Positions 53,241 to 61,628 of a stretch of DNA of 64,000 nucleotides are shown here, in pieces; within the stretch, counting starts at the first letter, position 1, and every line of letters begins with the position of its first letter. The notes under the pieces were generated by a model. That model made no database searches. It saw only the letters and a program-made list of their open reading frames with translations, and was not told where the DNA came from. The stretch comes from Bosea sp. 685 (GTDB taxonomy: Bacteria > Pseudomonadota > Alphaproteobacteria > Rhizobiales > Beijerinckiaceae): contig NZ_CP134779.1 of assembly GCF_031884435.1 (NCBI RefSeq), positions 1,178,001 to 1,242,000 on the forward strand, given 5' to 3'. A program made the translations under genes and the position numbers.

Positions 53241-53516
53241 ATGACCGAGCCTTTGCGACCGCGGGTGAAGTACGTGATCGGACCGGACGGAAGTCCGTTG
53301 ACGATTGCCGATCTGCCGCCCATGAATACGCGCCGCTGGGTGATCCGGCGTAAGGCCGAGGTGGTCGCGGCCGTCCGCGGCGGCCTTCTCAGCCTCGAGG
53401 AAGCGTGCCAGCGCTATACGCTGACCGTCGATGAATTCCTGAGCTGGCAGATGTCTATTGATCAGCACGGCCTCGCCGGTCTGCGGACGACGCGCATCCA
53501 GCACTACCGTCAATAG
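53241..53516 (+). CDS. sciP: CtrA inhibitor SciP (DUF1153)
   Basis: 91 residues, almost the whole length conserved in the family: RPRVKYVIGPDGSPLTIADL at the start, RRWVIRRKAEVVAAVRGGLL and LSLEEACQRYTLTVDEFLSW as the helix-turn-helix. SciP binds CtrA and DNA and restrains CtrA-dependent genes in the swarmer stage. The ATG at 53241 was chosen by family length. Lying among flagellar genes is its usual place in this class. Confidence 0.93.
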   Translation: MTEPLRPRVKYVIGPDGSPLTIADLPPMNTRRWVIRRKAEVVAAVRGGLLSLEEACQRYTLTVDEFLSWQMSIDQHGLAGLRTTRIQHYRQ

Positions 53517-53551
53517 GATCCCTTTTCCGGTCCATTGCCCGGTCCATTACC

Positions 53552-53590
53552 AAGGCGTCGGTCCGATCGGGCCGGCGCCTTTCGCATTTT
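53552..53590 (+). terminator. Probable intrinsic terminator after sciP
   Basis: AAGGCG-TCGG and CCGG-CGCCTT (53552-53581) form a hairpin around a GATC-centred loop, followed by TTTCGCATTTT. It separates sciP from fliF. Confidence 0.65.
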
Positions 53591-53620
53591 CGGTGCCTAT
53601 CGCCATCAATCCACCATTCG

Positions 53621-53635
53621 TTAACCCGGCGCTAA
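53621..53635 (+). promoter_or_regulatory. Candidate CtrA box upstream of fliF
   Basis: TTAA-CCCGGCG-CTAA differs from the CtrA consensus by one base and lies 78 bases before the fliF start. In Caulobacter the fliF operon is a classic CtrA target. Confidence 0.55.
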
Positions 53636-53712
53636 CCATGCACTGGGAAAAACTTGCCTAGTGCGTCGTGCCTCGTGTGCGGCGATGTCGGTTTTGTGGA
53701 ACGGATGGCTGC

Positions 53713-55389
53713 GTGAACGGCATCGTCGGTCAGTTTACGAAATTCGGAGCGGCTCGCCTGGCGGCGATGCTAGCGGTGACGCTCGGCCTCGTGGGCTTCT
53801 TCGGCTTCGTCATGCTGAGGATGTCGCAGCCGGCGATGAGCGTGCTGTTCTCCGACCTGTCGAACCAGGATGTCAGTGCGATCCTGAAGGATCTCGATAC
53901 GCGCGGCATCAAATACGAGCTGCGCGGCGACGGGCAGACCGTGCTCGTCGCCAAGGCCGACGTGCCGCGGCTGCGGCTCGACCTTGCCAGCAAGGGCATC
54001 CCGTCCGGCGGCGGCGTCGGCTACGAGATCTTCGACAAGGGCGATGCCTTCTCCTCGACCAGCTTCGTCCAGAACATCAACCATCTGCGCGCGCTGGAGG
54101 GCGAGCTCTCGCGCACCATCCGCTCGATCAGCCGCGTCCAGGCGGCGCGTGTGCATCTCGTCATCCCGGAGAAGCGCCTGTTCGAGCGCGATCGCGAAGC
54201 GCCGCGCGCCTCGATCGTGCTCAAGCTCGCCGGCGAACTCGACGCGGCGCAGGTGCGTGCCGTGCGCCATCTCGTCTCCTCCGCCGTTGACGGGCTCAAG
54301 CCCGAGCGCGTCTCGATCGTCGATGAGCGCGGCAGGCTTCTGGCCGACGGCGCCCAGGGCGAGCAAGGGCTTGTCGGGCTCGGCATCGACGAGCGGCAGA
54401 TGGGGATCGAAAAGCGGGTCAAGACGCAGGTCGAGGATATCGTCGCCAGCGTCGTCGGGCAGGGGCGGGCGCGGGTCCAGGTCTCGGCTACCCTCGACGC
54501 CAACCGCATCGAGAGCCGCTCGGAGACCTATGACCCGGAAAGCAAGGTCATCCGCTCCAGCCAGAACCGCACCGAGAATTCGGCAACGACCGATGGCACG
54601 AACGGGGCCGTCACGGTCGGCAACGAACTGCCCGGAGCCCAGGCGGGGCAGGGCGCCCAGCAGAATCAGAAGGACGCCTCTTCGAAGAACGAGGAAGTGG
54701 TCAATTACGAAATCTCACGCACGACCCGCACCGAGGTGCTGGAGGGCGGGCGTGTCAAGCGGCTCTCGGTCGCGGTGCTGGTCGATGGAAACTACACCCG
54801 CAACGGCACCGAAGTCGCCTACCAGCCGCGCAGCAGCGAGGAGCTGGACCGGATCGGCCAGCTGGTGCGCATGGCGATGGGCTATGACGAGGCGCGCGGC
54901 GACAAGGTCGAGGTCGTCAATCTGCGCTTCGCTGAAGCGCCGCAGGCGATCGTCGAGCTGCCCGAACAATCCCTGATGCAGCAACTGCTCTCCTTCACCA
55001 AGGAGGATATGATCCGCTTCGCCGAACTCGGCGTCATCTCGCTGCTGACGCTGATCGTGCTGATGGTGGTGGTGCGGCCGCTGCTGAAGCAGGCCCTTGC
55101 GCCCGATCCGGGCAGCGCGCGGCCCATTCCGAGCTTCATGCGCGAGGGCTTCGCCCTGGTCCAATCCGATGGCACCGGCGACCCTGCGAGCCCGCGCTCC
55201 GTGACGGGGCCGGACGGCGCGCGCGAGATGGATGTCGAGGCGCCGTCCGAGCGCATGCTCGCGGTCGCGCAGATCAAGGGACAGCTCAAGGCTCAGTCCG
55301 TCGAGAAGATCGGCGCGTTGGTGGCGCAGAACCCCGCCGATTCGGTCGCGGTGCTGCGCGGCTGGATTCACGAAAAATCAGCGGCATGA
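53713..55389 (+). CDS. fliF: Flagellar MS-ring protein FliF
   Basis: 558 residues. There is an N-terminal membrane helix (LAAMLAVTLGLVGFFGFVML, residues about 18-37), then the YscJ/FliF domains (LFSDLSNQDVSAILKDLDTRGI; GIPSGGGVGYEIFDKGDAFS; RVHLVIPEKRLF). A disordered Gln/Asn-rich loop near residues 300-335 and a C-terminal helix (LGVISLLTLIVLMVVVRPLL) follow. The end (SVAVLRGWIHEK) is the FliG-binding tail. A GTG start at 53713 with GGAACGGA upstream gives the usual short N-terminus. Confidence 0.95.
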   Translation: MNGIVGQFTKFGAARLAAMLAVTLGLVGFFGFVMLRMSQPAMSVLFSDLSNQDVSAILKDLDTRGIKYELRGDGQTVLVAKADVPRLRLDLASKGIPSGGGVGYEIFDKGDAFSSTSFVQNINHLRALEGELSRTIRSISRVQAARVHLVIPEKRLFERDREAPRASIVLKLAGELDAAQVRAVRHLVSSAVDGLKPERVSIVDERGRLLADGAQGEQGLVGLGIDERQMGIEKRVKTQVEDIVASVVGQGRARVQVSATLDANRIESRSETYDPESKVIRSSQNRTENSATTDGTNGAVTVGNELPGAQAGQGAQQNQKDASSKNEEVVNYEISRTTRTEVLEGGRVKRLSVAVLVDGNYTRNGTEVAYQPRSSEELDRIGQLVRMAMGYDEARGDKVEVVNLRFAEAPQAIVELPEQSLMQQLLSFTKEDMIRFAELGVISLLTLIVLMVVVRPLLKQALAPDPGSARPIPSFMREGFALVQSDGTGDPASPRSVTGPDGAREMDVEAPSERMLAVAQIKGQLKAQSVEKIGALVAQNPADSVAVLRGWIHEKSAA

Positions 55390-55403
55390 CGGGTCTTTGA
55401 GCC

Positions 55404-56486
55404 ATGGCCGCTGAACGTTCCATCGCCACGCGCAACTCCGGCAGCCGGGATAGTGAAGCCGGCAGCTATAGCGGCGGCGTAACCACGATCGCGGAGATGA
55501 ACGGGCCGCAGCGCGCCGCGGTGATCCTGCTCGTGCTCGGGGAGGATCATGGCCGCACGATCTGGCAGGAGTTCGATGATGAGGAGATCCGCATCATCAC
55601 CCGCGCCATGGCCGAACTCGGGACGGTCGACGCCGACGAGGTCGAACGGCTGATGCTGGACTTCGTCGGCCGGCTGTCGAGTGCGGGCGCGGTCACGGGC
55701 TCGTTCGACCGGACGATCTCGCTCCTGGAGAAGATCCTGCCGAGCGATCAGGTTGCCCTGATCATGGAGGAGATCCGCGGGCCTGCCGGCCGCAACATGT
55801 GGCAGAAGCTCGGCAATATCGATGCGGTCGTGCTCGCGAACTTCCTCAAGAACGAATATCCGCAGACGATCGCGGTCATCCTTTCGAAGATCAGGGCGGA
55901 GCACGCCGCCAATGTCCTGCGCAACCTGCCCAACGAACTCTCGATCGACGTCGTCAGCCGCATGCTGCGCATGGAAGCGGTGCAGAAGGAGGCGCTCGAC
56001 CATATCGAAAATACGCTGCGCACCGAATTCGTCTCGACCTTGACGCAAACCCGCCGGCGCGACCCGCATGAGATGATGGCGGAGATCTTCAACGGCTTCG
56101 ACCGCCAGACCGAGATTCGCTTCCTCGCGGCGCTCGACGATTCCAACCAGGAATCGGCCGCCCGCATCAGGGCGCTGATGTTCACCTTCGAGGATCTCGG
56201 CAAGCTCGATCCGGCCGGGCTGCAGACGCTGATGCGGCAGGTCGACAAGGACACGCTCGCGCGGGCGCTCAAAGGTGCGAGCGAGGATATGCGCAACTTC
56301 TTCTTCGGCGCGATGTCGCAGCGTGCCACCAAGAACATGCAGGACGACATGCAGGGCCTTGGCCCCTTGCGCCTCAAGGAGGTCGACGAGGCGCAGGCCA
56401 AGATGGTGGCCTTGACCAAGGAGCTCGCCGACAAGGGCGAGATCGTCCTGTCCAAGGGCAATTCCGAAGACGAATTGGTTTATTGA
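55404..56486 (+). CDS. fliG: Flagellar motor switch protein FliG
   Basis: 360 residues with the three FliG domains: N-terminal NGPQRAAVILLVLGEDHGRT (residues 34-53), the middle EHPQ-equivalent KNEYPQTIAVILSKI, and the C-terminal torque domain (FTFEDLGKLDPAGLQTLMRQVDKDTLARALKGA; NMQDDMQGLGPLRLKEVDEAQ). The charged residues for MotA contact are in the last block. It starts 14 bases after fliF and binds its C-terminus on the cytoplasmic ring. Confidence 0.95.
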   Translation: MAAERSIATRNSGSRDSEAGSYSGGVTTIAEMNGPQRAAVILLVLGEDHGRTIWQEFDDEEIRIITRAMAELGTVDADEVERLMLDFVGRLSSAGAVTGSFDRTISLLEKILPSDQVALIMEEIRGPAGRNMWQKLGNIDAVVLANFLKNEYPQTIAVILSKIRAEHAANVLRNLPNELSIDVVSRMLRMEAVQKEALDHIENTLRTEFVSTLTQTRRRDPHEMMAEIFNGFDRQTEIRFLAALDDSNQESAARIRALMFTFEDLGKLDPAGLQTLMRQVDKDTLARALKGASEDMRNFFFGAMSQRATKNMQDDMQGLGPLRLKEVDEAQAKMVALTKELADKGEIVLSKGNSEDELVY

Positions 56487-56488
56487 CG

Positions 56489-57088
56489 ATGCGCACCGCC
56501 ACGAAATTCACGTTTGGCACCGATTTCCGCGAGGGCGGCCGGCGGGCGGCCGGCGAGGCCGACCTCGCCGCGGCGAAGTCCGAGGCGTTCCGTGCGGGCG
56601 AGGCCCAGGCGCGACACGACGCCGAGGGACAGCTCAACGGCATGGTCGCCCAGCTTGCCCGCACGGCCGAGCGCCTGCTCGCCCAGGAGGACGCCCGCAC
56701 TGCCGCGATCGAGGCGCAGGCCGCCCATATCGCCATCGCCACGGCCAAGGCGCTGGCGGGCGCGGCGCTTGCCGAGAAGCCGCTGGCCGAGATTGAGCAC
56801 GCCGTACGCGAATGCCTTTCGCATGCGCGGCTCGCGCCGCACCTTGTCTTGCGGGTGAATGAGGGCGCGGTGGAGGCCGTAGAAGCGTTGATCGCTCGTC
56901 TGGCGCGGGAGAGCGGCTTCGCCGGGCGTCTCGTCGTGCTCGGCGAGCCGGAGATCGCGCCCGGCGACGGGCGTATCGAATGGGCCGATGGCGGCTTCGT
57001 GATCGACGCGCAGCGTCTGTCGCAACTGGTCGAGCAGGCTGTGACGGGCGTTTTCGGCCATGCCGGTCCGCGCAGCCTTGCCGAGTGA
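56489..57088 (+). CDS. fliH: FliH-like flagellar export/assembly protein (FlbE type)
   Basis: 199 residues. Ala/Arg/Gln-rich helix from residue 20 to 110 (EADLAAAKSEAFRAGEAQAR) followed by a C-terminal fold containing LRVNEGAVEAVEALIARLAR and GRIEWADGGFVIDAQRLSQLVEQ, as in FliH/HrpE proteins. It regulates the FliI export ATPase; fliI is not in the window. The ATG at 56489 lies 2 bases past the fliG stop. The assignment rests on fold pattern plus position between fliG and fliN. Confidence 0.8.
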   Translation: MRTATKFTFGTDFREGGRRAAGEADLAAAKSEAFRAGEAQARHDAEGQLNGMVAQLARTAERLLAQEDARTAAIEAQAAHIAIATAKALAGAALAEKPLAEIEHAVRECLSHARLAPHLVLRVNEGAVEAVEALIARLARESGFAGRLVVLGEPEIAPGDGRIEWADGGFVIDAQRLSQLVEQAVTGVFGHAGPRSLAE

Positions 57089-57098
57089 GGACACCAAG

Positions 57099-57449
57099 AT
57101 GAGCCAAGGCAACGACTTGAACCTGCCACCACTGAACCCGGCCGATCTCTCCTTCGATCACGAGGCGTCCTCGGTGGCGCGCTCGGGGCCGATACCGGTC
57201 AAGACCGCCGAGGATCTGGAACAGGTATTCGACGTACCGGTCACGGTCTCGGCAGTGCTGGGCTCGTCGCGGATCGCGGTCGGCGACCTGCTGCAGATTG
57301 TGCCCGGCGCCGTGCTCGAACTCGACCGGCGCGTCGGCGAGGCCATCGACATCTTCGTCAACGAGCGGCTGGTCGCGCGCGGGGAGGTTGTCGTGGTCGA
57401 GGACCGGCTCGGTGTCACCATGACCGAAATCATCAAGGCCGACCGGTGA
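57099..57449 (+). CDS. fliN: Flagellar motor switch protein FliN
   Basis: 116 residues. The SpoA domain fills the C-terminal two thirds: DVPVTVSAVLGSSRIAVGDLLQIVPGAVLELDRRVGEAIDIFVNE then RGEVVVVEDRLGVTMTEII. A short variable N-terminus precedes it. GAGGA lies 7 bases upstream of the ATG at 57099. It forms the C-ring with FliG and FliM; no fliM is in this window. Confidence 0.94.
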   Translation: MSQGNDLNLPPLNPADLSFDHEASSVARSGPIPVKTAEDLEQVFDVPVTVSAVLGSSRIAVGDLLQIVPGAVLELDRRVGEAIDIFVNERLVARGEVVVVEDRLGVTMTEIIKADR

Positions 57450-57493
57450 AGACCGGCCGCCCCATCACGTTCTCATACGGAAAGGCCTGAGCC

Positions 57494-58858
57494 ATGCGCC
57501 TCATCATCGTCGGCGGTCTCAAGGGGCAGATCATCGCGGCCGCCCGGATCGCGATCGCGCATGGCGCGAGCGTCACGCACACGGAGAGCCTCGACCAGAC
57601 GCTCGCCGTGTTGCGCGCCAAGGGCGCGGATCTCCTGATGATCGACGTCGCGCAGCCGATCGCGAAATATGTCGCGGCACTGGAGGCCGAGCGCATCCGC
57701 ACACCGATCGTCGCCTGCGGCACCTCGACCGATGCGCGCGCCGCCGTCGCTGCGATCCAGGCCGGGGCGCGCGAATATGTGCCGCTCCCGCCCGATCCCG
57801 AACTGATCGCTGCCGTGCTGGAGGCGGTCGCGGCCGATCAGTCGAGCCTGATCTGGCGCGATCCGGCGATGGAGCGCGTCGTCCAGCTCGCGGCCCAGAT
57901 CGCCCGCTCGGATGCCCCCGTGCTCGTCACCGGCGAAAGCGGCACCGGCAAGGAGGTGATCGCCCGCCATCTGCACCAGAAGTCGCTGCGCAAGGACAAG
58001 CCTTTTGTGGCCGTGAACTGTGCTGCGATTCCCGACAACCTGCTCGAATCAGAGCTGTTCGGGCATGAGAAGGGCGCCTTCACCGGGGCAGTGGCGCGAC
58101 GCATCGGCAAGTTCGAGGAGGCGAGCGGCGGCACGCTGCTGCTCGACGAAATTTCCGAGATGGATGTGCGGCTGCAGGCCAAGCTGCTGCGCGCCTTGCA
58201 GGAGCGCATGATCGACCGCGTCGGTGGTACGCAGCCGGTCAGGGTCGATCTTCGCATCATCGCGACCTCGAACCGCAATCTGGGCGATGCTGTCCGCGAA
58301 GGTTCGTTCCGCGAGGACCTGTTCTACCGGCTGAACGTGGTGCACTTACGCCTGCCGGCGCTGCGCGAGCGGCCGGCCGATATCCTGGCGCTCGCCGACC
58401 ATTTCACCAAGAAATATGCCGAGATCAACGGCCTGCCGCTACGGCCGCTGGCAAGCGACGCACGCAAGCTCCTGCTGACCAATTCATGGCGGGGCAATGT
58501 GCGCGAGCTGGAGAATACGATCCATCGCGCCGTGCTGCTGGCGCAGGGGCCCGAAATCGGCACCGAAGCGGTGATGACGCCGGAGGGCGAGACGCTCGGC
58601 CCCGCCAGCGGTCGGGACCCGGCCGCGCGGGCGGCGCAGACGGCCGAGGCGGTGACGCGCTCGCTCGTTGGTCACACGGTTGCCGATGTCGAGCGCGAAC
58701 TCATTCTCGACACGCTGGATCACTGCCTCGGGAACCGCACGCATGCAGCCAAGATCCTCGGCATTTCGATCCGGACGCTGCGCAATAAGCTGAGCGAATA
58801 CGGAGCGGCCGGCATCGCCGTGGCCGAGCCGGGCCAGGCCCGCGTTAGCGCGGCCTGA
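57494..58858 (+). CDS. flbD: Sigma-54-dependent flagellar regulator FlbD
   Basis: 454 residues: a degenerate receiver (residues 1-118), an AAA+ domain with Walker A GESGTGKE (147-154) and the sigma-54 contact loop GAFTGA (194-199), and a C-terminal Fis-type helix-turn-helix ([21 protein letters not shown]). The receiver keeps D51 in LLMIDVAQ but lacks the N-terminal acidic pair (IIVGG) and the usual Lys, as in other FlbD proteins. It would activate sigma-54 flagellar promoters such as the candidate before fliK. It ends the fliF-fliG-fliH-fliN operon. Confidence 0.93.
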   Translation: MRLIIVGGLKGQIIAAARIAIAHGASVTHTESLDQTLAVLRAKGADLLMIDVAQPIAKYVAALEAERIRTPIVACGTSTDARAAVAAIQAGAREYVPLPPDPELIAAVLEAVAADQSSLIWRDPAMERVVQLAAQIARSDAPVLVTGESGTGKEVIARHLHQKSLRKDKPFVAVNCAAIPDNLLESELFGHEKGAFTGAVARRIGKFEEASGGTLLLDEISEMDVRLQAKLLRALQERMIDRVGGTQPVRVDLRIIATSNRNLGDAVREGSFREDLFYRLNVVHLRLPALRERPADILALADHFTKKYAEINGLPLRPLASDARKLLLTNSWRGNVRELENTIHRAVLLAQGPEIGTEAVMTPEGETLGPASGRDPAARAAQTAEAVTRSLVGHTVADVERELILDTLDHCLGNRTHAAKILGISIRTLRNKLSEYGAAGIAVAEPGQARVSAA

Positions 58859-58879
58859 CCCGGTCGGTCGAATTGCCGA

Positions 58880-59185
58880 TCACCAGCGGCGATAGCGCCG
58901 GCGGCCGTAATAACGCGGGCGCGCATAGTAGCGCGGCCGGGCGTAGTAGCGCGGGCGGGCATAATAGCGCGGCCGGCGGCGATAATAGTAATACTGGCTG
59001 AACTCGGCGTCGGTCTTGTCCAGGCCCTCCGTCATCTCGGCGGCGATCTGGTCGTCGGCCTTGCCCGGTTGCGGTTCCGGCAGCGGGGCCGGCTTCGGCT
59101 GGGCGGCTTCGGCAACAGCCATGCCGCCTAGACTGGCTGCGGCCATGCCGCCGATCAGGGTCATGATGAATGAGCGTCTATCCAC
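58880..59185 (-). CDS. Small basic exported protein with RYY repeats, Tat-type leader
   Basis: 101 residues. The leader DRRSFIMTLIGGMAAASLGGMAVAEA (residues 2-27) has the RR-x-F-ϕ Tat pattern. The middle is Pro/acidic; TDAEFSQYYYY then a tail of PRYYARPRYYAR repeats (DNA 58911-58985) follows. A GTG start at 59185 is fixed by GGAGG 8 bases upstream. It is a relative of the protein at 61067-61378 (shared leader and T-[DE]-AEF-[ST]-QY motif). Arg/Tyr-rich tails may bind the envelope or polyanions. Function unknown. Confidence 0.78.
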   Translation of the reverse strand: MDRRSFIMTLIGGMAAASLGGMAVAEAAQPKPAPLPEPQPGKADDQIAAEMTEGLDKTDAEFSQYYYYRRRPRYYARPRYYARPRYYARPRYYGRRRYRRW

Positions 59186-59498
59186 GGCATCCTCCGAAGA
59201 CTGGTTTTCTATCCCTGTTCGTGCCCGCATCAGAGCGCGCAACCGGGGCTAAAAGATAACGCATTTTCGTGGTCTGTGTTCCCATTCCGCAAATTTCTCT
59301 GATCATCCGTCTCTCATCCAAGAGTGAGAGCAGGATCGATGCGAAAAACCGGTGCCCACTTTTTCGCATCCTGCGAGAGCCGGATGATTTCAGCTGGCAT
59401 CACTCCGTGATTCCAGCTGAAATCTGAATCCGTCTCTCATCTAAGAGTGAGAGCAGGATCAATGCGAAAAACCGGTGCCCACTTTTTCGCATCCTGCT
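59186..59498. other. Intergenic region dominated by repeats
   Basis: About 310 bases. The first 125 (59186-59310) carry the promoter side of the Tat mini-protein gene with no clear elements; the rest is the composite repeat at 59311-59499. No gene is supported. Confidence 0.6.
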
Positions 59499-59499
59499 C
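59311..59499. repeat. Composite interspersed palindromic repeat, two units plus linker
   Basis: Two nearly identical units (59311-59374 and 59434-59499), each with CTCTCATC-AAGAGTGAGAG and ATGCGAAAAACCGGTGCCCA...TTTTTCGCAT hairpins. They flank a linker with the palindrome ATTTCAGCTGG...CCAGCTGAAAT (59387-59424). The same composite appears reversed at 30091-30215. The last bases, GCTCTA, form the stop codon of the adjoining MFS gene. Confidence 0.85.
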
Positions 59500-60962
59500 T
59501 AAAGCCGCTTGGGCGTGGGCTCGTCGACCGCGTTGAGGGGGCGAGTGACGTCTTCCAGCGATCTGCGCTCGGCGCGGACGGCGAAAAGCGCAGCTATCAA
59601 GGCCGCGGTCAGCATCAGGGTGGCGCCGAACAGGTAGCCGCCGAAGACGCTCAGGCGCGAGCCGGTGTCGATCAGCGCGCCGAACAGCCAGGGACCGGCG
59701 ACGCCGCCGATACCGGTGCCCACGGCATAGAAGGCGGCGATCGCCAAGGCGCGCATCTCGACTGGGAAGGTCTCGCTGACGGTGAGATAGGCAGAGCTCG
59801 CGGCGGTGGAGGCGAAGAAGAAGACAATGCTCCAGCAGGCCGTCAATTGCGCGGCGCTGACGAGGTCGCGCCAGAACAGATAACCGGTCGCCGCCAGCAG
59901 CAGGCCCGACATCGCATAGGTGAAGGCGATCATCCGCCGCCGCCCGAGGGTGTCGAAGAGGCGGCCCAGGATGATCGGCCCGAGCACGTTGCCCGCCGCG
60001 AAGGGCAGGATGAACCAGCCGACCGCCTGCGACGGCACCGCATAGAAATCCGTCAGGACCAGCGCATAGGTGAAGAAGATCGCATTGTAGAAGAACGCCT
60101 GTGCGGCCATCAGCGCCAGCCCCACCAGTGCCCGCTGCCGGTGCCTGACGAACAGCGCGTGGAAGACCTCCCGAAGCGGGGTCGCGGCGCGCGGACGCAG
60201 GTGGAGCTTCGGCAGGGCCTCGTCAGGGCTGTAGGAAACCCCGGCGCGCCGTTCGATGTCGGCGACGATCATGGCGGCCTCATTCGGGCGGCCATGGCTG
60301 ATCAGCCAACGTGGGCTCTCCGGTATCCATTGCCTGAGGACGAGGATGACGAGGCCGAGGGCCGCGCCGATGAAGAAGGCGAGCCGCCAGCCCAGTTCGG
60401 GATCGATGATTGCAGGATCGAGCAGGATAATCGCGCCGATCGCGCCGAGCGCCGCGCCAATCCAGAACGAACCGTTGATCACGAGATCGACCCAGCCGCG
60501 CATTCGCGCCGGAACGAGCTCCTGGATGGTCGAGTTGATGGCCGTATATTCGCCGCCGATACCCATGCCAGTGAAGAAGCGGAAGATGATGAAGCTGGCA
60601 AAGCTCCAGGAGAAGGCGGTCGCCGCCGTCGCGACGAGATAGACCAGAAGTGTGATCGTGAAGAGCCGCTTGCGGCCAAGCCGGTCGGTCAGCCAGCCGA
60701 AGAGAAGCGCGCCGAGGACTGCGCCTGCGAGATAGGCCGCGCCGGCGATGCCGATCTCGGTGTTGCTGAAGCGCAGAGCCGGGCTTTGCTTCAGCGCGCC
60801 GGAGACCGAACCCGCGAGCGTGACCTCGAGCCCGTCGAGGATCCAGGTGACGCCGAGCGCCACCACCACCAGCGTATGGAACCGCGACCAGGGCAGGCGG
60901 TCGAGCCGGGCCGGGATATCGGTCGAGATCGTCGGCTGCAAAGCCGTGTCCGGCGCTGTCAT
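59499..60962 (-). CDS. MFS transporter (sugar/aromatic acid porter type)
   Basis: 487 residues with about 12 membrane helices. The signature between helices 2 and 3 is GWLTDRLGRKRLF; DGLEVTLAG in helix 1 and the second-half LGRLFDTLGRRRMI repeat are present. The long loop after helix 6 (PESPRWLISHGRPNEA) is typical of the sugar-porter/SHS/AAHS group. It probably imports a carboxylate or sugar with protons. The TAG stop is contributed by the repeat at 59311-59499. It interrupts the flagellar cluster and has no obvious link to it. Confidence 0.92.
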   Translation of the reverse strand: MTAPDTALQPTISTDIPARLDRLPWSRFHTLVVVALGVTWILDGLEVTLAGSVSGALKQSPALRFSNTEIGIAGAAYLAGAVLGALLFGWLTDRLGRKRLFTITLLVYLVATAATAFSWSFASFIIFRFFTGMGIGGEYTAINSTIQELVPARMRGWVDLVINGSFWIGAALGAIGAIILLDPAIIDPELGWRLAFFIGAALGLVILVLRQWIPESPRWLISHGRPNEAAMIVADIERRAGVSYSPDEALPKLHLRPRAATPLREVFHALFVRHRQRALVGLALMAAQAFFYNAIFFTYALVLTDFYAVPSQAVGWFILPFAAGNVLGPIILGRLFDTLGRRRMIAFTYAMSGLLLAATGYLFWRDLVSAAQLTACWSIVFFFASTAASSAYLTVSETFPVEMRALAIAAFYAVGTGIGGVAGPWLFGALIDTGSRLSVFGGYLFGATLMLTAALIAALFAVRAERRSLEDVTRPLNAVDEPTPKRL

Positions 60963-61017
60963 GCCGGTGCCCTCCCGATTGTCGCGAGGCCGCTATCGGT
61001 CGAACGGCCTCCGTATG

Positions 61018-61046
61018 AAAAAGGCGGCACCTTGCGGGCGCCGCCT
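61018..61046 (-). terminator. Intrinsic terminator of the minus-strand mini-protein gene
   Basis: Read on the minus strand, AGGCGGC (61046-61040) pairs with GCCGCCT (61028-61022) around an 11-base loop and is followed by TTTT (61021-61018). A perfect 16-base palindrome GCGCTGACGTCAGCGC at 61058-61073 overlaps the stop codon just before it. Confidence 0.8.
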
Positions 61047-61066
61047 CGTTAGTTTGGGCGCTGACG

Positions 61067-61378
61067 TCAGCGCACGTAGATCGGGCGTCGGCGGATGACG
61101 CGGTGCGGGCGCCGGACGATGACGGGCCGGCGCACGATGACCGGCCGGCGATGACGGGGGACGAAGGGCCGGTGCGGACGATGACGCCCGACATACTGGG
61201 TGAATTCGGCCTCGGTGTTGTCGAGCGCGGTCTTGCTCGCGGCGTCGACCGCATCGGAAGCCGGCACGGCCGGGGCCATCTCAGGCTTGCGCGAAGCGGC
61301 CTGCGCGATCGCGGTGCCGCCCAGGCTCGCGGCAGCCAGGCCGCCGAAAATGCTCATCACAAAGGAACGTCTATCCAA
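61067..61378 (-). CDS. Small basic exported protein with Arg-rich tail, Tat-type leader
   Basis: 103 residues. The leader DRRSFVMSIFGGLAAASLGGTAIAQA parallels that of the protein at 58880-59185; TEAEFTQYVG matches its TDAEFSQYYY. The tail is Arg/His/Pro/Val-rich with repeats (RRPVIVRRPVIVRRP). Start is a TTG at 61378, supported by GGAGGAAG 3-10 bases upstream and by alignment with the sister. No known family was recognised. A paralogous pair lies on both sides of the MFS gene. Confidence 0.75.
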   Translation of the reverse strand: MDRRSFVMSIFGGLAAASLGGTAIAQAASRKPEMAPAVPASDAVDAASKTALDNTEAEFTQYVGRHRPHRPFVPRHRRPVIVRRPVIVRRPHRVIRRRPIYVR

Positions 61379-61518
61379 GTCTTCCTCCAATATCTGCGGT
61401 CTTGCAAAACCAGTTTTGTCGACCCGCGCCAAGTTACGCGGCGCAATGCGGCGATAACGCGGCAGTTCGATAACGGCCTGTTCAGGGAAAGGTTCCCGGG
61501 GCGGTTTTTTGGACCGTC

Positions 61519-61533
61519 TTAACCACTCGTTCA
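61519..61533 (+). promoter_or_regulatory. Candidate CtrA box upstream of flhA
   Basis: TTAA-CCACTCG-TTCA fits TTAA-N7-TTAA at seven of eight bases and is 96 bases upstream of the flhA start. Placement and class agree with early flagellar genes under CtrA. Confidence 0.45.
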
Positions 61534-61628
61534 CCATGTACCCGGCAAGAATTGCCGGGTTATGCCTCTGTCGGGGCGTATGTCCGCATGCGGACGGGTT
61601 CGCCGTGGCGACGGGAGTGGGTTGGTCG

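Noticed and set aside
53648..53663. TGGGAAAAACTTGCC before fliF as a sigma-54 promoter
   Set aside because: The GG to GC distance is 9 (or 8), not the strict 10 bases.
58911..58985. Short repeats at the end of the Tat mini-protein gene as a CRISPR array
   Set aside because: Period is about 21 bases, in frame, coding for a PRYYAR-type peptide repeat; no unique spacers.
59475..61052. Long plus-strand frame opposite the MFS gene
   Set aside because: Charged low-complexity translation without hydrophobic core; the minus-strand frame has 12 membrane helices and MFS motifs.
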